Assembly (NCBI GenBank): GCA_009692605.1
Contig: SHYV01000009.1
Location: 1 to 39,559 of the forward strand
Direction of reading: 5' to 3'
From: Myxococcales bacterium
GTDB taxonomy: Bacteria; Myxococcota_A; UBA796; SXON01
Length of the DNA stretch: 39,559 nt
Shown here: positions 15,329-22,646 of the stretch, piece by piece
Numbering within the stretch: position 1 is the stretch's first letter
Layout: each line of letters begins with the position of its first letter
Position numbers and translations under genes: made by a program
The notes under the pieces: generated by a model
Seen by the model: only the letters and a program-made list of their open reading frames with translations
Told to the model about the DNA's origin: nothing
The model's database searches: none

Positions 15329-17062
15329 ATGAGCGCATTGACCCCCCGATTGCTGCTCGCCGCCTACGAATCCGGTTTCCGGGAGCGCTTGCTCGTACCG
15401 CCGGACCGGGCTGAGGATCTGGGCGCTCTGTCCGCTGCGGTGGACGCGCTCCCGGCGTCGGCGCGGGCGCTCCTTGAACTTCTCCGACTCGTTGTTCCTG
15501 TCGGTGAGCCGCTCCCGGAGCGACTGCGTACCGTGATCGACCGCGAGGGGGGCCCGCTGTGGGCGTCCGCGCTGTTGTTGCCGCGTCCGGGCCAACTGGC
15601 GGCGGAGATCCATCCCCGGCACTACGCGGCCGCCTGCAGGCTGAACCCGACGCTGGAGGGCTTGCCGCTGCCCGTGCCGGTCCTCGATTCACCCTTCACC
15701 CCATCGCTCGCGCCGTCCGACGCCCGCTCGGACGCCGTAGTGCTCGCCGCTCACCTCGAGTCCTCCCCGTGCCAGCTCAATCAGGACGGCACACCGCGGC
15801 GGGACCACGAGCGCCGGCTCGCGAACATCTTTGGGGGGAACGCCGATCGCGCCTCACTTGGGCTGCGAGTGGGGCGGTTGCTTGGGATCATCCGCGGTAC
15901 GCGGGACCGCCTGCTCGGCATGCCGGAGGCCAACCCCCGCGCGCTTCACGATCCGCGCCCGATCTTCGAGCACGGTGAGCTTCGGGCGGCAGACATCGTT
16001 CTGCGTGTGCTCGGCCCCACCGCGGTCGACGTGCCGGCGTGGATGTCGCGCCTGTCGGCGCATGCGCCCGAGGCGCTCCACACGCCAGCGGACCCGCTGG
16101 GCTGGGAGCGGGGAGAGCGCGCAGTTTTCTTGCGCGTGCTGGACACCCTTCACCGGCTGGGGGTCATCGACGCGATGCGCGATGCCGAGGGCGTGACCGC
16201 GTTCCGGGCTGCGACGGGGGTCGGGGTTCCGACCGCGGGCTTCCTGCTCATGCCCGATCTGGACGTGCTGGTGCATGCGGGTGAGCTCCCTCTGACCGCG
16301 TACGGACGCCTCTGCCGTCTCGCTCCCTACGTGGATGGGGCCGGGCTGCACCGCCATCGGCTGACCCGCGAGGGCGCCGCGGCCGAGATTGGGGCGGGTC
16401 ACTCGGACACGTTGGATTTCCTGATCGCCCATTCCCGAACTGGAGTTCCGCCTTCGGTGGCGGACACGCTGCGCGAGTGGCAGCGAGCCGCCAGCCGCAT
16501 CACCGTGCTGGTCGGTGTCGATGTGATCGAGGGCCCCGACGGGCTTCGGCTCCGCGTTGGTCCCGCCCCCTCGGACGCCAGGGTGTTCGACTACGCCCAG
16601 CCGTGTCGGGGGAGGTTTTGCGTCGAGGAGGGCAAAATCTCGATCCCCGAGGGGTGGGACTCCCTGACCGTGCGGGCCACCGTGAGCCGGGTGGCTCGCC
16701 TCGTGGGCAAGGAGGGCGGGGTTTGGGTTTACGCGCCGGAGCTGCGAGCACACAAGGACTCGGACGAGGTGGTGGCGCGGTTGAACGAGGCGTACGGGGG
16801 CCAGATTCCCGGCGAGTTCGAGATCTTGATCCGGGCGGGCGCGGGGCTCCCGCCGCTGCGGGCCGAGCCGGCGTGGGTGCTGCGCTTTCCGGAATCGATC
16901 GCGGGTGCCTTGCGCCGCGATGGTGCTCTATCGGGCTTTTTCCGGCGAACCGGGGCGATTGACGAGGTGGTGGTATCCGACGCGGACCTCCCCGCCGTTC
17001 GCGCTCGACTCCTGCAGTTGGGCGTCATGATCGAGACGCGGGACGTTGAATCTGGGCGCTGA
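15329..17062 (+). CDS. Orphan XPB/Ssl2 N-terminal-domain protein (no helicase motor)
   Basis: A 577-residue protein resembling the Helicase_C_3/XPB-Ssl2 N-terminal-like family. The diagnostic section is at residues 295-400: GFLLMPDLDVLVHAGELP, then an all-helical part with FLIAHSRTGVPPSVADTLREW and a beta strand RITVLVGVDVIE. In helicases this module precedes the ATPase motor, but no Walker A or DEAD-type motif is present. Members without a motor are known from bacteria with unknown function. The N-terminal 290 residues are helical and winged-helix-like by appearance. It is the last gene of the operon and is followed by an imperfect hairpin. A DNA-associated role is inference. Confidence 0.65.
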   Translation: MSALTPRLLLAAYESGFRERLLVPPDRAEDLGALSAAVDALPASARALLELLRLVVPVGEPLPERLRTVIDREGGPLWASALLLPRPGQLAAEIHPRHYAAACRLNPTLEGLPLPVPVLDSPFTPSLAPSDARSDAVVLAAHLESSPCQLNQDGTPRRDHERRLANIFGGNADRASLGLRVGRLLGIIRGTRDRLLGMPEANPRALHDPRPIFEHGELRAADIVLRVLGPTAVDVPAWMSRLSAHAPEALHTPADPLGWERGERAVFLRVLDTLHRLGVIDAMRDAEGVTAFRAATGVGVPTAGFLLMPDLDVLVHAGELPLTAYGRLCRLAPYVDGAGLHRHRLTREGAAAEIGAGHSDTLDFLIAHSRTGVPPSVADTLREWQRAASRITVLVGVDVIEGPDGLRLRVGPAPSDARVFDYAQPCRGRFCVEEGKISIPEGWDSLTVRATVSRVARLVGKEGGVWVYAPELRAHKDSDEVVARLNEAYGGQIPGEFEILIRAGAGLPPLRAEPAWVLRFPESIAGALRRDGALSGFFRRTGAIDEVVVSDADLPAVRARLLQLGVMIETRDVESGR

Positions 17063-17069
17063 CCACGGT

Positions 17070-17092
17070 CCCGAACAACGGTGGTTGTCGGG
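17070..17092 (+). terminator. Possible operon-end hairpin
   Basis: CCCGAACAAC and GTTGTCGGG can pair with one bulged A and a four-base loop, eight bases after the preceding stop. No immediate T-run follows; a stretch of A and T begins about 13 bases later. It is a weak candidate terminator or RNA-stabilising structure. Confidence 0.35.
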
Positions 17093-17192
17093 TGCGCTCG
17101 CGGCTTAAAAATATATCGAAGTAAATTCAATCAGTTGTGCCTGATTCGGTCAAATGGGGGTGCGGTTCCCGATTTTTTACTTCGCGCTGGCC

Positions 17193-17198
17193 TACAAT
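17193..17198 (+). promoter_or_regulatory. Probable -10 element (TACAAT)
   Basis: TACAAT lies 24 bases before the GTG start at 17223, in a 160-base AT-enriched gap. No good -35 box is seen at the expected distance, so the promoter may depend on an activator or an alternative sigma factor. Confidence 0.4.
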
Positions 17199-17222
17199 GC
17201 CGGCCACCCCCCCGGAGTTCAC

Positions 17223-17918
17223 GTGTCCGACAGCGCTCGAGTCAAGGAAATTCTGCAGCAAATCGCCGTGGAACGCTCTAAGGGGGTACGTCAGGGACGC
17301 ATCTTCGGGCTCGTGCTGCTCGGCATGTTCGCCCTCACCGCCGGCAGCATCTACTGGCGCATCACCCACTTCGACACTGCCAAGCTTCAAGCGTCAATCG
17401 AGCGGGAGGCCAGCGCGCGCGTGTGGCCTTTGGTCTCGAAGGAGATGGACCGCATCGCGGCGGACGCGGTCCCAGCGCTCACCGCAGCTCTCGCTGCCGA
17501 AGCCGTCAACTTCATGCCCAATGTCTCCGAGAAGCTGGCGGGGGAGAGCGTCCTCTTTCACGATCATGTCCACAAGAAGATGACGTCTGCGCTCGACACG
17601 GCGTTCGCGCGAGCGGTGTCCGAGCAAGGCGATGCGATGAAGGGGCGGTTTCCGCAGTTCGCTTCGAACCCCGAGAGGTACGACGCCCTCATGCTCAAGC
17701 TCAACGCGCGCTGCCAGCAGTGGGCGCAGGCGCAGCTGGACACGACGTTCGCCGAGCACATCGTCGTGCTGCAGTCCATCAACACCTCGGTCCAGACCTT
17801 GTCGCTGCAGGCCGCAGCCAATGCGAATGACCCGAACGGCGGCGGCGCCCGCTCTATGGAGGACGTCATGACGCTCCTGCTTGAAATCATGAACACCCGT
17901 CTCGAAGGGAAGGGCTAG
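17223..17918 (+). CDS. Single-pass membrane protein with helical periplasmic domain (first of pair)
   Basis: A 231-residue protein of unknown function. A charged cytoplasmic N terminus (SARVKEILQQIAVERSK) is followed by one membrane helix (about residues 27-46) and about 180 residues of mostly helical sequence outside. The GTG at 17223 was preferred because GGAG lies a few bases before it and the upstream frame to 17154 crosses the promoter-like region. The following gene has the same architecture and starts three bases after this stop. The two could form a membrane complex. I recognise no family. Confidence 0.7.
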   Translation: MSDSARVKEILQQIAVERSKGVRQGRIFGLVLLGMFALTAGSIYWRITHFDTAKLQASIEREASARVWPLVSKEMDRIAADAVPALTAALAAEAVNFMPNVSEKLAGESVLFHDHVHKKMTSALDTAFARAVSEQGDAMKGRFPQFASNPERYDALMLKLNARCQQWAQAQLDTTFAEHIVVLQSINTSVQTLSLQAAANANDPNGGGARSMEDVMTLLLEIMNTRLEGKG

Positions 17919-17921
17919 ACC

Positions 17922-18626
17922 ATGTCTGAATCCACTGACGTCGTCAAAGAGATCGAAGACCTGCTCACTGAGCAGCTGAACGCCGAGCAGAAGGTAACTG
18001 GCGTAGGCCGCCGCAACGGGCTCATCGTTGTCGCGATCGCCGGCGCCTACCTTATTGGGATGAGCTGGGTCGCTTCAGAATTTCTGGACCCGGAGGGGCT
18101 CGCTCTGGCGGCGTCCGGGTACGCCGTGGAAGCGGTCCCCGCCGGGGCTGCGCAGATCCACGCGCTCGTCGTCGAAGGCGCCCCCGACCTCGCCAAGCTC
18201 GGGGCCCAGCAGTTGATCGCCCAGATCCCGAGCTACCGGGTGTCGTTGGAGCAGCAGATCGACCCCGTGATTGATGAGGTTGCCGGCGTTCTGGCCGACG
18301 CTGCAGTGAAGAAGATGGCCGCCAGCTCCGGGGACCCGAACGCGACGTACAGCGACGACGCTGCGCTGGAGGTCGCCGCCACGGCGGCGGTCGAGTCCCT
18401 CGATCTGGTGCTCTCCGAGGCGATGCAGGAGAAGGGCGAGAACGGCGAGTCCCCCCAGCACACCATCACCGAGAGCCTGACTGGGCTCAAGCGCATCGAC
18501 ACCGAGCTGTCCCGGGGCGCGAGGAAGGAGGGGGACCCGGCCGAGCGGGAGCTGCTTTTGGCGTGGCTCAACGTGCTCGGTACGGCCGATCTCACCATCG
18601 AACGCGAAGCTCCGAACCATAGGTAG
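17922..18626 (+). CDS. Single-pass membrane protein with helical periplasmic domain (second of pair)
   Basis: A 234-residue protein with an acidic cytoplasmic segment (residues 1-30), one membrane helix (about 34-53) and an Ala-rich, acidic, mainly helical outer domain. A GGAAGGG ribosome site precedes the ATG, and only three bases separate it from the upstream gene of the same architecture. There is no clear sequence repeat between the two, so relatedness is by layout only. Function is unknown. Confidence 0.7.
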   Translation: MSESTDVVKEIEDLLTEQLNAEQKVTGVGRRNGLIVVAIAGAYLIGMSWVASEFLDPEGLALAASGYAVEAVPAGAAQIHALVVEGAPDLAKLGAQQLIAQIPSYRVSLEQQIDPVIDEVAGVLADAAVKKMAASSGDPNATYSDDAALEVAATAAVESLDLVLSEAMQEKGENGESPQHTITESLTGLKRIDTELSRGARKEGDPAERELLLAWLNVLGTADLTIEREAPNHR

Positions 18627-18673
18627 CGCTCCGTCCGGGGCCTCGGGAGGGGGCCGGGTGTCGCGGAACCGCG

Positions 18674-19666
18674 TTGGCCGCGCTACATGTCCGACCCGCG
18701 GAGGCGCGTCTGCCCGTCACTGTTCTCGGCCCTGAGCGCCCCGCTCCGATCCTCGCGACCGCCATTCAGAGGCTCGCCGTGTCCGGTGGGGGCCCGCTAG
18801 CCCTGATCAGCGCGGGTTGGCGATACGACGAACAGCGCGACGAATCGCTCCGCGAGGCTCTGGGTGAGCCGGTGCGAAACCTAAGATTGTACGGGGCGTT
18901 TCGGGATATCGAGCGCGCGGCTCCCGACCTCGTCGCGGCCCATGCTCGAAAGCAGGCGGCGTTGAAGGCGGTGAAGGTTCTCTATCGGGAAGCGATCGTG
19001 GCAGCCCTCGCCGGGGTCCAGAAGGTGGGCGGCAGTCGCCGGGATCGGGCTTGCCCGTGGTACCAGCAGGCGATTCGCCACCTGCAGGAGGTGGACACGC
19101 TGTTCCTCGCGGAGGCGGACCGGCTGCACGAACAGTTCGCGGAGACCGAGCGCCCGCTCGCTCATCCGGCGGTGCAGGAAGTGCGCGCGGCTATCCTTGA
19201 GACGCTGGCTGGCTGCCGAGCGCTCTTGATCGCCGGTGGCCACGTCGGGGTGCTGCGGAATCGCATGTCGTTCTTCGGGCTCGATCAGGCCTTGCGGGAG
19301 AAACCCATCATCGCCTGGTCGGGCGGCGCGATGGTGCTCGCTGAGCGGATCTTGCTCTACCACGACCACACGGCGCACGGCGTGGGGCTCGCTGAATACC
19401 TGGACCGCGGGTTTGGGCTCGTGCCGGGCGTCGTTTTCTTGCCGCACGCTGAGCAGCGTCTCGACCTCGCGCGGGCGGACAGCGTTGGCATCCTTGCGGC
19501 GCGCCTCTCGCCGTTCCGCGCCATCGCCATCGAGAACGGTGGCGGCGTGTCGCCGGAGGGTGAGCGTTTCGGGCGGGCCGACGCGGTTCGCCAGCTGCAC
19601 GAGGATGGATCACTGACCGAAGTGCCCGCGACCAACGCATGGGGGGCCGATGCAGCGCGTTCTTGA
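18674..19666 (+). CDS. Peptidase S51/cyanophycinase-like protein
   Basis: A 330-residue cytoplasmic protein resembling the S51 family (peptidase E and cyanophycinase, class I amidotransferase-like fold). The nucleophile region is IIAWSGGAMVLAE, where family members usually have GWSAGA, and the base is probably the His in VFLPHAEQRL. A long helical insertion (about residues 65-175) separates the N-terminal strand region from the active-site half and is not typical. The only plausible start is a TTG at 18674, with a weak ribosome site. The 3' end overlaps the esterase gene by 17 bases, so the two are coupled. Substrates could be acidic or capped peptides, but catalysis is not certain. Confidence 0.65.
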   Translation: MAALHVRPAEARLPVTVLGPERPAPILATAIQRLAVSGGGPLALISAGWRYDEQRDESLREALGEPVRNLRLYGAFRDIERAAPDLVAAHARKQAALKAVKVLYREAIVAALAGVQKVGGSRRDRACPWYQQAIRHLQEVDTLFLAEADRLHEQFAETERPLAHPAVQEVRAAILETLAGCRALLIAGGHVGVLRNRMSFFGLDQALREKPIIAWSGGAMVLAERILLYHDHTAHGVGLAEYLDRGFGLVPGVVFLPHAEQRLDLARADSVGILAARLSPFRAIAIENGGGVSPEGERFGRADAVRQLHEDGSLTEVPATNAWGADAARS

Positions 19667-20804
19667 CCTGACTGCGCGCCTCGAGCGCTCCCCTCAGGAC
19701 AGTCGGCGACTGCTGGCCGAGTTCGCGGCACAGTGGCAGTTCCCGTTGATGGACGAAAACGACAACGCCACGTTTTTCTACTGGGATGGTCACGCCGCAG
19801 ACTCGATCTTCCTGCAGCACTGGGTGTTCGGGTTGCCCTCTCGTCAGGAGTTCCGACGGATCGGTTCCACAGATGCGTTCTACCTTCCGCTCGCCCTTCC
19901 GCGCGGCGCCCGGGTTGAGTACAAGTTCGAGGTGGTACGCGGAGAGAATGGTCGATGGATGCAGGACCCCCGGAATGCGCGGCGGGCCTTCGACCCGTTC
20001 GGCTCCAACTCGGTTTGTCCGGCGGGCAGCTACGTAGACCCTGAGTGGTGTCGCCTTGACCCGAACGCCCGGAGCGGCTCGTTGGAGACTCACCGCTTTT
20101 TCAGCAAGGTTTGGGGTGACGAGCGCGAATACAAGATCTACCGGCCCGCCGAGGCGCGGCCAGGGAAAGAATACCCGCTCCTGATCGTGCATGACGGCGG
20201 TGAATTCCTCCACTACGCCGAGATGAAGACCCTGCTGGACAACCTGATTCATCGGCATGAGGTCGCCCCGCTTATCGTTTGCTTCACCAACGGTGTCCGG
20301 CGGAACTGGGAGTATGCGGCGAACCCGAAGCAGGCGGACTTCTTGCGCCACGATCTCCTCGCTCACCTCAACGCGACCCAGCCGGTGCTGGATGGGCCGC
20401 AGTTCCGAGGGATCATGGGGGCGAGCTTCGGGGCTGTCAGTTCGCTCTATGCGGCGGTGCGGCATCCGGGAGTGTGGGGCCGCCTGCTGCTCCAGAGCGG
20501 CAGCTTCGCTTTCACCGACATCGGCGAGCATACTCGCGGGCCGATGTGGGACCCAATCGTCGGTTTCGTCAACAGCTTGCGCGATTCGCCGCCGCCGATC
20601 GATGCTCAGGTGTACCTGTCGTGCGGCACCTTCGAGTCGTTGATCTATTACAACCGCAGCCTCGTGCCGGTGTTTCAGAGGGTCGCACAGGGGGTCCGGT
20701 TCTCAGAGGTGCCGGATGGGCACAACTGGATCAATTGGCGCGACCGGCTCCGCGAGGCGTTGACCTGGCTGTTCCCAGGTCCGCTGTGGATGTACTACGA
20801 GTGA
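19650..20804 (+). CDS. Fes-type esterase with N-terminal E-set domain
   Basis: A 384-residue alpha/beta hydrolase of the enterochelin esterase/putative esterase family. The first 140 residues form a CBM48/E-set-like beta domain (ATFFYWDG, AFYLPLALPRGARVEYKFEV). The hydrolase part begins near REYKIYRPA with LLIVHDGGEF. The nucleophile motif is MGASFGAVSS and the catalytic His is in VPDGHNWINW. No secretion signal is visible, so it should be cytoplasmic. It overlaps the S51-like gene by 17 bases and converges with the minus-strand lipoprotein gene, sharing ten bases at their ends. The substrate (siderophore, peptide ester or other) is unknown, and no siderophore genes are nearby. Confidence 0.85.
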   Translation: MQRVLDLTARLERSPQDSRRLLAEFAAQWQFPLMDENDNATFFYWDGHAADSIFLQHWVFGLPSRQEFRRIGSTDAFYLPLALPRGARVEYKFEVVRGENGRWMQDPRNARRAFDPFGSNSVCPAGSYVDPEWCRLDPNARSGSLETHRFFSKVWGDEREYKIYRPAEARPGKEYPLLIVHDGGEFLHYAEMKTLLDNLIHRHEVAPLIVCFTNGVRRNWEYAANPKQADFLRHDLLAHLNATQPVLDGPQFRGIMGASFGAVSSLYAAVRHPGVWGRLLLQSGSFAFTDIGEHTRGPMWDPIVGFVNSLRDSPPPIDAQVYLSCGTFESLIYYNRSLVPVFQRVAQGVRFSEVPDGHNWINWRDRLREALTWLFPGPLWMYYE

Positions 20805-21256
20805 GGCGCCAGCACGCGGAACGCCACGGGGACCACGTAGCCGTTCCCGGTGAGGTGACCGATCACCAGCACCGGCAAGCCAACGTAGCGGCGTAACGGA
20901 GCTGCGGTCTGGTCGTCGAGCACGATGGTGGACCCGGAGTTGCGGTCGTCAATGACTAGACGGGCGCCGTAGGCACGCACTACGCCGACGTAGTTGCCCG
21001 AACCGTCGCCGGCGTCGAGCACTCGCCAGTCGCGCACCTGCAACGCGCCGAAGAGGAGCCAGCCGTCCACCTCGACGACGCAGTCGTTCAGGTAGCGGAG
21101 CGGCGCTGCTTCGCCGGGGGTGGACAGGCGAGTCGCCACGCCGGTCGCCGTCCGCAGGATGGGCGGCGCTCCCGTCTCTGGCTCGGAGATCACCAGGCCG
21201 ACGCGATGCGCCATGCATCCGGCCAACAGGGCGACGGCGGCTAGCGACGGGAACAG
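20795..21256 (-). CDS. Small lipoprotein with noncanonical start
   Basis: About 153 residues. A hydrophobic stretch LAAVALLAGC is a convincing lipobox, so this is probably a lipoprotein with a beta-rich mature part (YLNDCVVEVDGWLLFG, RLVIDDRNSG). The frame is open upstream to 21322 but contains no ATG, GTG or TTG before the signal peptide. The coordinate given uses a CTG at 21256, just after the stop of the VKOR-DsbA gene. A TTG at 21226 would remove the signal peptide. The basic n-region (RR) lies upstream of the CTG, so the true start may be another rare codon. Function is unknown. Confidence 0.55.
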   Translation of the reverse strand: MFPSLAAVALLAGCMAHRVGLVISEPETGAPPILRTATGVATRLSTPGEAAPLRYLNDCVVEVDGWLLFGALQVRDWRVLDAGDGSGNYVGVVRAYGARLVIDDRNSGSTIVLDDQTAAPLRRYVGLPVLVIGHLTGNGYVVPVAFRVLAPHS

Positions 21257-21263
21257 GAGGCGC

Positions 21264-22613
21264 CTACCGGTCCGGGTTCGGCGGCGGTGGCGGCGGGAGG
21301 GGCTGGCCGGACCGTGAAGCGTTCAGGATGGTCTCGATGGCTTCTTTCCCGCCGATCACCCGCACCCATTGGTCGCCGAACGCCCCCTTCAGGAAGATGG
21401 CGGGGGTTCCGCTGATCTGTGCGGTACCACCGCCCTCGACATCGGCGACGATCGCCTGTGCCGTGGTGGGGTCCTGCATGCAGGCTTCGAACGCTTTCGG
21501 CTCAAGGCCCACCTGCTCGGCCATGAACCGCAGGTCGTCCTTGCCGAGGTAGTCGGGATTCGCGAACATCTGGCTCGCGAGCTCCCAGAAGCGCCCCTGT
21601 ATCCGCGCGCACTCGGCGGCGGCCGCGGCCTGGCAGGAGTTCTCGTGCCGGACCCCATCGACGAACCGGTTGCAGCTTCCGGAGATGGGATAGTGTCGAA
21701 AGTAGGCCTTTATATCCTTGTTCTCAGCCAGTAGTTGCTCTATGACCGGGAACATGGTCGCGCAGTGAGGACACTGGAAGTCCGCCCACTCGACGAAGGT
21801 ATAGGCCGCGTTCGGGTCCCCTTTCATGGGTTCGGTGCCGTCGAGGGTGATCGTGCCTACGGGTTGCTCGTAGAGGCTGGCGAGGTTCAGTGTGGCGGGG
21901 CCCGAGGACCCAGCGGCGGTCGCCCCCGGCGCGGTTGGGCCGCCGGTCTGGTAGGCGAGGACTCCGATGATCAGCCCAGCCAGGCCGATGATCAAGGTGG
22001 GAACAGCGTGCTCCTTCAGCGCGTCGACCGGAGAGACGCTCCGGCTCTCCAGTGTGCTCCCCACGAGCAGCAACACGTTCACGCCCCAGGTTGCGGCACA
22101 GATCAGGCACAGCGCGGGGATCTTGTAGCTGGCGTACGCAAGAAAGACGTCGTATCCGACAGCTCCGACCGAGAGGACCATGATCATGGCGGCGGCGCGT
22201 GGCGCACTGCCTCGGAAGGCGCTGAGCGCCAGCCAGGCGACGGCCACGTAGAACGCGAGGCCCACCAGCGCGATCGGCACGCCTCCGATCTCGGCGTAGC
22301 GAGAAGTGTTCACCGCATTGCAGTTGAGGAGCGCTGAGATATTACAAATCGAGGTGCCGCCCGCCAGCGCTTCGCGGTGCTGAAAGGCCAGATACACCGC
22401 CAGCAGCGCGCCATACTGGGCGGTGAGCAGGAGCCCGAGCGTCCGTCGGTAAACGAGGACGCCGATGCAGGCGACCAGCCCGGCGGACAGTCCAGAGATG
22501 AGAACTGCTGGTGCAACCTCGCTATCTGCGGCAAATGCTGTCGCGGGTGTCAACAGGCCCGCGAAGCCGATCCCGACCATCGCGAGTAGGGGTAGGGTGG
22601 CAATCCGCTTCAT
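21264..22613 (-). CDS. VKOR-DsbA fusion disulfide-forming protein
   Basis: A 449-residue inner-membrane protein that fuses a VKOR domain to a DsbA-like thioredoxin domain. The VKOR part has loop cysteines Cys90 and Cys98 (CNISALLNCNAV), Ser104, and the quinone-site pair Cys169-x2-Cys172 (ALCLICA) in a later helix. After a further helix and a Pro/Gly linker, the DsbA part carries FQCPHC (Cys281, Cys284) and a cis-Pro loop SGTPAIF near the C terminus. Together they would oxidise exported proteins and pass electrons to quinone, replacing DsbB/DsbA. A signal-like first helix precedes the VKOR helices. The C terminus is a Pro-rich tail. It lies in a probable tetR-murJ-VKOR operon. Confidence 0.93.
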   Translation of the reverse strand: MKRIATLPLLAMVGIGFAGLLTPATAFAADSEVAPAVLISGLSAGLVACIGVLVYRRTLGLLLTAQYGALLAVYLAFQHREALAGGTSICNISALLNCNAVNTSRYAEIGGVPIALVGLAFYVAVAWLALSAFRGSAPRAAAMIMVLSVGAVGYDVFLAYASYKIPALCLICAATWGVNVLLLVGSTLESRSVSPVDALKEHAVPTLIIGLAGLIIGVLAYQTGGPTAPGATAAGSSGPATLNLASLYEQPVGTITLDGTEPMKGDPNAAYTFVEWADFQCPHCATMFPVIEQLLAENKDIKAYFRHYPISGSCNRFVDGVRHENSCQAAAAAECARIQGRFWELASQMFANPDYLGKDDLRFMAEQVGLEPKAFEACMQDPTTAQAIVADVEGGGTAQISGTPAIFLKGAFGDQWVRVIGGKEAIETILNASRSGQPLPPPPPPNPDR

Positions 22614-22646
22614 TCGGGCTCCGGCGCGCGGGGGTCTAATCAGAAA

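Noticed and set aside
19308-20531. Long minus-strand frame opposite the S51-like and esterase genes
   Set aside because: No domain pattern, Arg/Ala-rich shadow of real genes, and no ribosome site.
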